Shown: in pieces, positions 55,144-64,000 of the stretch
Position numbering within the stretch: the first letter of the stretch is position 1
Layout: the number at the start of each line of letters is the position of its first letter
Source of the DNA: Lomentospora prolificans
Taxonomy: Eukaryota; Ascomycota; Sordariomycetes; Microascales; Microascaceae
Reading direction: 5' to 3'
Length of the DNA stretch: 64,000 nucleotides
Assembly (NCBI GenBank): GCA_029532625.1
Contig: JARFXM010000007.1
Span: 310,001 to 374,000 of the forward strand
Program-made: the position numbers and the translations under genes
Notes under the pieces: generated by a model
Told to the model about the DNA's origin: nothing
Seen by the model: the letters and a program-made list of their open reading frames with translations, nothing else
Databases searched by the model: none

Positions 55144-55410
55144 AAAAGATGGGAAATAAAGCGTGATCTACTCTCGCGGATGTAGAATAGCAGGCGGAAT
55201 AGAGGACTATGCCTTCCCCCTTCTCCCCTCTCAACCTTGAACCACCAAACAGTTTGATCATCATCGTATTTTAATCATTAGTTGGTATCTCTTTAAGTAG
55301 GTACATTCAAAGAACAAGAATAGAATAGAAGAACCAATCCAGCCGCTCTAGCATGAAAGGAATGCCAACCTGCTGCGCCAACAGCCATTGAATCCGCAAC
55401 GCGCGCGCCC
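55144..55410. other. Short convergent 3' region
   Basis: 267 bp between the nitrilase stop and the rap1 stop, AT-rich, with no frame. Contains TTTTAATCATTAG-type AT-rich sequence near 55270. Confidence 0.45.
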
Positions 55411-58118
55411 CTAATCAAACGAAAAGCCAACCGCCTCCGCATCCGCAAGGAACCGCCTCCTGGCGTCCACGAGAGCGAGCCCGTGCTTCTTCAGCAACGC
55501 CTCTCGGATCTTTTCGGCCCCGCGGCCGGCGGCGGAGGCGGCATCTAGGGCCTTGAGCCTCTTGTCGTCGCGGGAGGTCCATATGCCCGTCTGGCCCTCG
55601 GGCACGCCGCCGCCCCTCTTGAGGCTCTTCATGACTAGGGGAGCCCTGTGGGGGTCCATGGAGGTGCGGAAGAGGCCTTCGACCACAATGTCGCGGGGGT
55701 AGCCCTGGGCCTCGAAGCGCTCGATGGTGGCGAAGACTTCTTCGCTGTTGTCTTCTTCTTCTTCTTCTTCTTCAGCTTCAGCTTCTTTTTGTTCTTCGGC
55801 CGGTGGGTTGTCGGTGGCGGCGGGAGGGGGTGAGGGTTCCTGCTCGGGAATGGTGCGGGCGCGGGGTTGTTGGCGGGAGGCGGCGCGCAGGGTCGTGTTC
55901 TGGGGTGGGGAGGAAGAGGATGCGGGTCTGGTTTCTGTGGTGATGGCGGTTGTGGTGGTCCTCGTGCGGATGATGGTTTTCGTGATTCTATCCGAATCCA
56001 CCGAGCGATGCGAGGAGGAGTGTGGGGCTGTGCTGGCAAGCTGTAGCGTCTTCCTGCGCATTGGGGTGGCATGCTCGGCCTCTGCTTCTTCCTCTTCAAC
56101 CTCGGGCTTCTGCTCTTCGACTAGGGTGTCGGTTTCCGCTGGCGGGACTCTCCGCCGTTTCCGAGTGGGAGTCACGTCATCGTGACCCGCCGCCGGCTTA
56201 GGCTTGAGCTGTGAGTCCGGGGTCGAGGGAATCTCGGAATGACGACTGATGCGTTTCCTCTTGAGGGTTGATACAAGTTGCGGAAGGCGATCGGTCAAGG
56301 TCGGCGACGACTGCCCGAAGCGCGCGCGTCTTTCGCTGCCTCGTGCTGGCGGCGAGGATGGTAGAAGGGAGCTCGCCTGCCGCGCTGCAGGCAGAGTATG
56401 TGGTCTGCGATGCGCCTGGCGATTGTTGGGTGTCTCGAAACCGTCATCTTCTGAGTCTTCGTCCCTTGATTCTGCCACCTCAGCCGCTACCGCAACTTCG
56501 GTCTCTACCCGGGGTCCTTTTTCTACCTCTTCTTCGGCATCCTTTTCTGCTTCATCTGCATCTTGCTCTGTGTCCATCGCCTCGTCCTCCAGCGCAGCAG
56601 CCTCGATTTCGTCCGCCTCCTGTGTATCAAACGTGAAACCGCTTGTGAGGTCGTAGAACCTAGATAGATACTTATCCCAACAACCTTCTAGAATCTCAGC
56701 AGTCTCGGGTGCCGCAACCCAGTCAAGCTTCATGTCTTCAGCGACAAGTTCCCAATCGACTTCGTTAATATCGCAGCCTTGCCTCATGACGGCTTGGTAG
56801 AGATCCCACAGCTCGAAGCTCACGTCTCTAATCTCATGCCACCTTCGAATTGTGGGAGGCTCTCCCCAATCATTCTTCAATTCAAGATAGACATTTAGGT
56901 CTTGATAGAAGCGGAGCTTCTTCGGTTCTTCTTCCGGCGCGGCATCTGAAGGTGCGGGGATAGGTCTTGTACGGGTATTAGTCTGTGTTTGGGGAGCTTT
57001 CTGGACTGCTGATGTGGCCCGCGTGGATTGTGGTGATTCATTTTGAGAGGAAAGCCGCTTGCTTCTTGAGTTCCAGTCCTTCATGTCAACCTGATTGTCT
57101 CTCCATCTCCCTGCGAAGCGATTCTGCCAGGATGTGGCGGAGTGATGAGGATGCTACTGATGTTAGAGGAAGATAAGGGAGACGAAGGGGGAGGTCGACA
57201 TCAACGTACCTGTTTAGCGAGCTCTTCGTATATGGATTTACCGTTCCACATCTTCCCTTTTTCCACCATGGACCGCACATGCCGCTCCAAAATGTCATCA
57301 TCAGTAGAAGTGAAAGGAGGAGATGCTTCTCTCTCACGGGGAGGTTCTCGTCGACGAGGGGTCCGTTGTGATGGCTGCCTGGATGGAGTAGGCTGTGTCG
57401 CAGGCAGATTAGATGGTTCCTGGACTGACTGAGTTCGTTGATGCGGGCGAGGAGTGGCTGGAGTTGAAGTAGGGGACTCCTCCCTAAGTGCTTGAGCCTC
57501 CGTAACCATCCTTTCTAGCACATCGGCCGGCAAAGAAGACAGCCTCTTTACCCATCGGTTGCGCCAGGACTGCCATGAGTGATGAGGGTACTGTACATCG
57601 CCTTAGTATATGCTTGTGACAACTCTGTGGTAGAAGTAGGAAAAACTTACAAGGCGTTCGAGCTGCGTATAGATCACATTACCGCTAAGATTTTCATGCT
57701 TGCTAACCCAAGCCGCGAGAATCAAGTCATCAGCCGCAGAGAAGGCGTTACGATGGCCTTTGGTGGGCTCCCTTGAGGCTACTCGGCGTGGCTCGTTCCG
57801 AGCGCGCCCAATGCGATAGTCTTCTCGTTCAAGGAGCCGGCCTTCTTTGACCGACTCGTCGATAAAGCGCCACGAGAACGAGTTTGGGGGAACATCTTGT
57901 CTTGCATGATCAGCAATCAGGATATCTGCTCGCTTGTCTAATGCGACGACAGTTCCGCCATTTTCCTACTCAAATGTCAGTGGGTGGGGAGTTGAGAATT
58001 GTAGAAGGGGAAACACGAGACTGACCTCAACAAGGGATTTGAAGTGTGGACGAGATGGGATACGTTGCGCAAGCCAGAATTTGATGCCGTGGAAAATGCC
58101 GGAGTTTGAGTCCGCCAT
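55411..58118 (-). CDS. rap1: Telomere protein Rap1 (BRCT, two Myb-like, RCT domains)
   Basis: Exons 58118-58026, 57965-57651, 57590-57210 and 57153-55411 give 843 residues. Rap1 acts at telomeres, usually recruited by a TRF-like protein in filamentous fungi. An N-terminal BRCT domain (MADSNSGIFHGIKFWLAQRIPSR..., ADILIADHARQDV, residues 1-85) precedes Myb-like domain 1 at ~106-155 (FSAADDLILAAW; WQSWRNRWVKRL). Myb-like domain 2 is at ~229-280 (STDDDILERHV; SWQNRFAGRWRD), then an ARID-like helical block at ~340-415 (FYQDLNVYLELKNDW; EVDWELVAEDMKLDW). A long acidic, disordered region includes a Glu run coded by CTT repeats, and the C-terminal RCT domain spans the last ~105 residues (IERFEAQGYPRDIVVEGLFRT; GIWTSRDDKRLKALD). 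Both Myb domains are split by introns at the same place, just before a PHHS motif. Confidence 0.88.
55751..55773. repeat. (CTT)n trinucleotide repeat in rap1
   Basis: Reads as GAA/GAG-type Glu codons on the minus strand and forms the poly-Glu stretch before the RCT domain. Likely variable in length between strains. Confidence 0.8.
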
Positions 58119-59143
58119 CTCGGGACGATAAACTGATGTAGCTGGCTAGCGAGGCGAGAGCGCGATCGTCATCCAGGCTGGGCAGTCACGGGCGTTTGCT
58201 CATCGGCATAATACAAGCTCGCGTCTCTATCGAGCCAAAGCTTGCATGTGTTACCTTTGTATGGAAAGTGATAGTAGATGAGAATGAGGAAGTATCCGAA
58301 GTGGCTAGTTGTGAGTAAGCCCTGGATCTGTTGCGTTGGCCCTGTTGGGCGAGAGGTCGTATGTCGTTTTGAGTGGCGGAATGAGATAGACGCGACTGGT
58401 GAGGTCCTGCTTTATTTTGAGCTCCACGTTGGGTGAAGAAATGCGGCCTAAAAGGGCAAACGCTGGCCATTCCAGAGAAAGGGCTGAGATCTTAGGCCAT
58501 CACAGGGGAATGTGCATCATTGGCCACGACCGGGAAACTAAGTGGTGCTGAAAATGACGTCCGTGATGATTAGCAGCTCATACGCGTCGCCAGCCGCAAA
58601 ATACGTGTGCACTCGTTCAGCACATCAATTCCAACAATATTTAGAGCTCCCAGCTACACACGGGCTGACCTGGGCCGGCGGGTGAATCCTGAAATCACGT
58701 GCCTGAAACAAGGTTTCGACGCTGTAAGACCCGCCGATTGATGCACTCCCCAGCGGGCGGAACAGCGCGGGAGAGTCGAGGGAATGCACTAAAAAGATAG
58801 CGCTGAGCCTCAAAATCTGCCAGTGCTACTTACGTATGCTTCCCGTCTTACTTCATCGCCAAGGAGTCGGCAGTCGGTCCCGATCCTGCTCACGATGGAA
58901 ACCCCCTACGCCTTTGTAAATTGGTGAAGCTTACCGTACCCTCTCTTTCTGTCTCTCTCTCTCTGGTTGCACTTGTCACTCACTATTGCTATCCTACGTC
59001 CAAGAAAGCGTATCCTGGACTTTTTGGAGAGCCGCGTAGCTCGTCTCTCCTTTCCTTTCTTTCCGGCTACTTTTTCGCTGACGCGCCATGATCTGTGTCG
59101 TATAATTTCTAATCCCGGGTGCGGTTCCATTGTGCCGCTCAAG
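58119..59143. other. Divergent promoter region rap1 / swf1
   Basis: 1.0 kb. A (CT)n-like tract (TCTGTCTCTCTCTCTCTGG) lies near 58947-58965, about 190 bp before swf1. No supported frame. Confidence 0.5.
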
Positions 59144-60537
59144 ATGGCGTCCTTTACCACAATCATTCTCACCGTCCTGGGTATTTCCTTCGTGGTGTTT
59201 GTTATTTTCTTCGGCAGGATCCCTGCCTTAAGGTAGCCAGCTTCCTTCCTCTTTTTCCCCCAGCGCGGCTTTCGAAAATTGTTCACGTGTCCTTGAATCT
59301 CATGCTAATGCAATGGTAGAAACACTCCCATCGCCGCCTTAAACAAGCTTATCCTCGTCCACATTCCAAATGGGATCCTGGCACTGGATAGGAGACTGAC
59401 CGGTGGCCGGCTCAGCACCTTGCTGCTCCGCTTCGGCAACTACATCATGAACGACCGACATCCCACAGTCCTGGTCCGTTCCTCGCAGCTCTGTCTCTCC
59501 CCGAATGCACACCATACTGACACATCAAGCAGATCTTCTACATCGTGCTTCTAGTGGGATCAGAGTACATCTTCCTTCCCCCCGCCTGGCAGTACATGTC
59601 CACTTTCCACCGCACAGCCGGCACCATCGCCATCCTCCTCCCCTACATCTTCCTCTACCTCGCCGCCTTCACCGACCCAGGCTACATCACCCACGCCAAC
59701 CACGCCTACCACATGCAGCTCTATCCCTACGACTACTCCATCTTCCTCCCCGGCAAGGACTGCCGCACCTGCCGCTTTCTCAAGCCCGCCCGCTCCAAGC
59801 ACTGCAACGTCTGCAAAAGATGCGTTAGCCGCATGGACCACCACTGCATCTTCATCAACAAGTGCGTCGGCTACCGCAACTACCGCTGGTTCATCCTCCT
59901 ACTCCTCTCCACCGCCATCCTCGCCTCCTACGGCGCTCTCCTCGGCGCCTCCATCATGGCCGACCGCACCAGGCAAAAGTACCCCTTCTGGTCCGTCTGG
60001 CCGACAAAGGACCTGGACTGGCACCAGTACTTCCTCGGCTGGGGCTACGGCCTCCAGAAGAACCTCGGCATCGGCGCAATCACTCTCCTCACAGGCATGC
60101 TTTCCCCCATGGTCTGGAGCCTCCTCATCTACACTTTGTACCTCGTCTACTGCGGCACCACCACCAACGAGACCCTCAAGTGGTCCGACTGGAAGGCCGA
60201 CATGGACGACGGCTACGCCTTTAGCCGCCGCATGTCCCCCAATCGCCAGAAGCTCACCGCTATTGAACCCGCCATCACCAGGTGGCCAGTCGAGACACAG
60301 CAGGTCCTCACAAGCTGCGAGAACGGCCAGGCCCCGCCCGAGGATGCCCCCTTGCCCGGCGAGGGTCCGTGGGAGCGCGCGTGGAAGCTCAAGGATTTCG
60401 TCAACTTGTATGACTTGGGCTTCAAGGATAACCTCCGAGACGTCTTCTTCATGGATTACGATTTCCGCCGGGGTCGGTTGCCGGGACCCGAAAGCAGGCC
60501 AAGAAGGCAGAAGGCACCCAAGGCGTCGCCTCTATAG
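59144..60537 (+). CDS. swf1: DHHC palmitoyltransferase Swf1
   Basis: Exons 59144-59232, 59320-59473 and 59533-60537 give 415 residues. Swf1 transfers palmitate to Cys residues next to membrane helices, for example in SNAREs, at the endoplasmic reticulum. A hydrophobic first segment (FTTIILTVLGISFVVFVIFF) is encoded by exon 1. The Cys-rich domain (residues ~158-192) reads DCRTCRFLKPARSKHCNVC, then KRCVSRMDHHCIFINKCVGY with the catalytic DHHC at 183-186. Helices flank this domain, and the tail ends in DFRRGRLPGPESRPRR. Intron 2 has an unusual donor, GTCCGT, but no better one exists and the junction HPTVL-IFYIVLLVGSEY fits the family. Swf1-like identity rests on the exon 1-2 region and the overall length. 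Confidence 0.92.
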
Positions 60538-61038
60538 GTTTTTTTTTTTTTTTCCTTAAAAAGGAGCCTCGCGTAATCCTGGTGGGCGGGGGGCTCCCAG
60601 TTAATTTCTTTTTTTTTCTGTTTAGACACTAGGTTGAATCGGGACTGGCATAGAGAGTCTTGTCTAGAAACGAAGCATCTGGGGAACTGTACTTGGGGCG
60701 ACATTTCGAGATGTACATGAAGTTACGTCTGTATATTGTATTCTAGGCGTGTCCTCATTTAGCGTTAATCATGCGATTTATCTCATCCAAGGTACATTTA
60801 GCGGCCGGGGATTAGTCCCTCTGCTGGCTCGAGCTAGACTGCCCGCATTGACTGGTTGGCGAGAATCCGGAACCTCGCAGGCCGTTTGTTCGCCCCTTGT
60901 ATCTTTAAATCTGGTTAAGCATCCCTCTAAGGTAGCCAATGTAATGCATATATCCCTTTTACCTTTGTTCCTCAAAGTGCATAAACCCCCAACGCCGTTA
61001 CGAACCGCTCACTCCCCTTGCTCGCATGGCCGTGGCAT
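60538..61038. other. Convergent 3' region swf1 / aha1
   Basis: 501 bp beginning with a run of about 14 T right after the swf1 stop codon and a second T-rich block at 60606-60618. No coding potential. Confidence 0.5.
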
Positions 61039-62254
61039 CTACAAGATCGTGCCGAATCTACAAAAGACGAGGCTCTTGATTAGCAGTCCGAATATAGGCA
61101 ACAAATCATGCGAGGTCGCGCCACTTACCCAAACGTCTGCTTGATACTCCTAACGTAGTACTCGCGCCAGTTCCTCTTGGTAACCTCCTCCTGACCGACG
61201 GGGACACCCTCCCAAGTCACCCTCATGACGGTGACATGGTCAATGTCGTTCTGGTCGAACTCGATCTGGAGACGGGAGTGGTGGTCACCGGGCCACTGGT
61301 TCAGACGCCAGCTCTGAACAATCTTGTTGGGAGGGTCGAGCTCGAGGTACTCGCCGGCAACGTTGCCGTCAAAAAGCTGGAACTTTCCGCCCTGCTTAGC
61401 GCCCTCGAAGAGCTTGGGGGAGCCTCGGGTAAAGGCGCTGATACGGCCGACATCGGTAAAGGTCTGGTATAGCTCGTCGGCCGAGGTGCGGAACTCCTCA
61501 CTGTCGGTTACGGTCACGGTGTTAACGAGCCCACTGGTGGTGGTCGTCTTGGGCGCAGGAGCGGGAACGGGATTGGAGCTAGACTGGGGGTGAAATTTGG
61601 GGGTGGAGAAGCCGCTGGAAGGGTTGGAACCAGGCGCGTGCTGGATGTCCTTTCCGTGCTCGGCGATCAAGGCTGAGGGAAGCTTGAGGAATTCCTCCCG
61701 AAGCTTTGGGACAATCTGGGACCTGACTAAGTCCTTGACAGGCTGCTTCTCATTAGAGTCGGCGTAGATGTCGATGTTAAACTAAGACAAAAACATCAGT
61801 TAGAGTCAACCAACGGGGAACAGCATAGCTTCACGGCTAGGGTTACTCTGACATACCACGAACTCATCCTCGTCGGTGTCATGGGCAACCTCAGGGATGG
61901 TAATTGTCCCACTGACATCCTCAGCATCAGGTGCAGATCCTACACAATACGTAGTTGGCATTCAGTCACTCTCGGCTTACGAAGGAAGAATGAAGAGATA
62001 GAAAAAGCACGCAGGGGTGGCAGCCACGTACCTGAATACTCTAGAGTCAATTTAATATCATAAATAGTAATAACCTTGCCCTTCCTCTGGCTCACGTCCA
62101 CATCCCCATCCATGCTGATCACACTTGTAACCTTCGCAGTGACATCGCCCTCTTTGGCCTCAATCTTGGTCAATGTATCCTGCAACCAGGTCCTGGTCCA
62201 TTCCGAGACATCTTTGTTGACCCAGTGCCAGTTGTTCGGGTTATGGAGAACCAT
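61039..62254 (-). CDS. aha1: Activator of Hsp90 ATPase, Aha1
   Basis: Exons 62254-62032, 61939-61857, 61781-61129 and 61057-61039 give 325 residues. Aha1 binds the middle domain of Hsp90 and stimulates its ATPase in the cytosol. The N-terminal domain starts VLHNPNNWHWVNKDVSEWTR and includes VSQRKGKVITIYDIKLTLEYSG; the C-terminal AHSA1 (START-like) domain starts near DSEEFRTSADELYQTFTD and includes PNKIVQSWRLNQWPGDHHSRLQIEFDQ. A Pro/Ser/Thr linker joins them. The frame could stop at a TAA at 61125 giving ...QTFG, but that TAA lies inside a perfect GTAAGT donor. Splicing to a 19-nt last exon after TTTTGTAG, with a TGCTAAT branch site, gives the ending GFGTIL expected for the family. Confidence 0.93.
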
Positions 62255-64000
62255 AGTGCCTGATTTTTTCTTTCTTTTGGAGGGCTAGTATTTACGGAGA
62301 AAGCAGTAGAATGCCTAGTGAATTGACGGTTAGCGAGCGGCAACCACGCAACTATCCCCAGGAAACTGAAGCAAATGAAAAATATTCATTTCGCTCGAGA
62401 TCAGAGTTGGTCAAAAGACCGCAGCGTTTGTCATCAATGAGGGGAGTACAAGTCATCCTCAGACTGGTGCCAGCTGAAAGCTCATCATGTGGAGGAAACG
62501 AACAGAGAATTGAGACGATGTTGGCCTTACCTATTCAGTTTTACTATCAATCGGGACGAATTGACCAAGATTTGGAGAATGACTTGGGAAAGGGGGAGAG
62601 GAAGGGAGAAAGGGAGTGGAAGGCTACGGAAGAGGGAGAGTTGTGGAAGAAGAGCTCAAAGTCTCGCAGAAAGCTCTAGAACACTGAAATTCTCCCATTT
62701 TCCGGCAAAAGTTCGGATCGCAGCCTTGCTAGGCCCCGCATTAGGTCTTGGAGCACCCCGCAATTTTTCACTTCAGAAAGTCCAGGAGGCAGTTAAGGAG
62801 GGTCAGAGGGCAAGCAGCTGGCTGGCCTTGCTTACTAAAATGAGATTCGGCAGTGCCCTGGGCCCGATTTGGTGTGGCTCGCCAGCTGGTCGGCACCATG
62901 GAGTGGCCGCTCAGTTGGCCGCCGATTCCGCGCCGCCACATCCCCGATTTAGAGCATCTGTCTCGTCTTGGCTGCATGGGGAGCACGTTCCAGAAAGCCT
63001 CGTGTCAGCAATCGATATTGCATGCTTGATAATATAAAGGGTTGTTTGCCCCCTATCCTTCCTCTCTTTCTTATCTCCCTTTTCAAGTTTAGTTCTTATG
63101 AAAACCAGAAGGGCTGCGTACGCCTTGAGCTCCATGGCTCATCAATCAATATACTACCCAGAGTAATCAAACGTAGAAATTCGCTCGCTAAGCCGGGCTG
63201 GGAGGACGGATATGGATACGGTGAGCAAGTGCAAGGCGACCACGCCGAGTTATTCTCTTAAAACCATGAGGTACATCCAGACTGCGACGGCCGTAAAACG
63301 GACACTTCCATGTTGGTAATATGCTGCTTATATAAACGGCCCCGATGGCACAATCATAGTTACCAGCGGGATCTGGATCTGACCATCCCGTCAAGCATCA
63401 GCGAAGCTTACTCCCTTACTCTACCCCCTTTTCTCTCCTGCCTAGGTTTTACGGTGATCAGCAGTCTTCAGGTGCGAGTAATCTCTAATAAGGGAAACAG
63501 ATGCAATATTTCGTTGCGTCACGGGATCCCTCTATCAGACCATCGTCCAATCTACTCGTGAGCTGCATCCTCGAGACCGCTGGGCCAATGGGTGCGTTCA
63601 GCGCATCGAATGACCCCTCTTGTGGATATGTGCAGGAAGGGACGAGATAGGCGACAAGCGCAGGAGTTGCTATAAATATCGCCGTTGCATTGCTTTTTAT
63701 TTCTTTTTCCTTAAAACAGGGTAGTCTGCGGGGAGTGTGATCGACTTCCAACAATCCTGCTCGGCACGATGGGGCATCTTCAAGTCCCTCAGTTGTGGAC
63801 TCGGGTCGTAGAATCTAAGGAGCCGTCCGGTGTATTTAAAGCTACAGCGGCAGGGAGCGTAATTTAACGCGGCCATTTACTGAACCGCGTCGATGGCTAT
63901 GTCGGCAAAGATTGCCTCGTGTGCTTTGAGTGCTTGGGGCGTCTACTCTAATATCGGATCGGCGTTTATCACTAAATATGGCCATCGAGGAACGGATGTT
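62255..64000. other. Intergenic region to end of window
   Basis: 1.75 kb upstream of aha1. A GA-rich stretch lies at 62590-62650. Short frames only. The promoter of aha1 should lie in the first few hundred bases; I saw no heat-shock element array (repeated GAA-n2-TTC) near it. A neighbouring gene may begin beyond the window. Confidence 0.45.

Noticed and set aside
61125..61127. TAA at 61125 as the aha1 stop codon
   Set aside because: It is embedded in a GTAAGT donor, and splicing to a 19-nt exon with good branch and acceptor sites yields the family-typical C-terminus.

Overview
The window is nuclear DNA of a filamentous ascomycete (Pezizomycotina, most probably Sordariomycetes). Evidence is short spliceosomal introns of about 50-90 nt with GTAAGT/GTATGT-type donors and CTAAC/CTGAC branch sites, GC-rich third codon positions, Crh-type wall enzyme, L-galactonate dehydratase, Kar5, Rap1 and Atg12 of fungal type, and the absence of operons. 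Gene models below were built by eye by joining open frames at splice sites so that conserved family motifs stay in frame; no alignment or RNA evidence was available.

Layout. 0-10 kb: a small acidic protein, a secreted GH47 alpha-mannosidase, the Rad10/ERCC1 repair nuclease subunit and a polyglutamine protein of unknown function. 10-24 kb: L-galactonate dehydratase (pectin sugar catabolism), a GPI-anchored Crh-type GH16 transglycosylase, a class III (SIRT5-like) sirtuin, an MFSD5-type transporter and a CorA-like membrane protein. 24-38 kb: a densely packed block of alternating strands with the splicing factor Saf4/CCDC130, the E2 enzyme Ubc8, ketopantoate hydroxymethyltransferase, Atg12, an F-box-like nuclear protein and Dbf4. 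40-49 kb: the mitochondrial peptidase Icp55, an SREBP-type bHLH regulator and a tiny Cys-rich protein. 49-62 kb: the karyogamy protein Kar5, a cytochrome P450, a nitrilase-family amidase, telomere protein Rap1, palmitoyltransferase Swf1 and the Hsp90 co-chaperone Aha1. The last 1.7 kb has no gene I can support.

The genes do not form a pathway or a secondary-metabolite cluster; this looks like ordinary core chromosome with mostly housekeeping genes in convergent and divergent pairs. I saw no transposon, tRNA, rRNA or CRISPR array.

The most unusual signal is inside ubc8 (26397-27465). To keep the conserved E2 protein in frame the gene must be assembled from nine exons, including exons of 8, 3 and a single nucleotide, each flanked by introns with good donor, branch and acceptor signals. 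Second-tier observations are an F-box-like protein carrying an exact 186-nt in-frame duplication, a SUMO-interacting motif and a sumoylation consensus; a 54-nt frame-preserving stop-free intron in atg12; a cryptic 19-nt last exon in aha1; and long poly-T tracts just after the 5' splice sites of two neighbouring genes.
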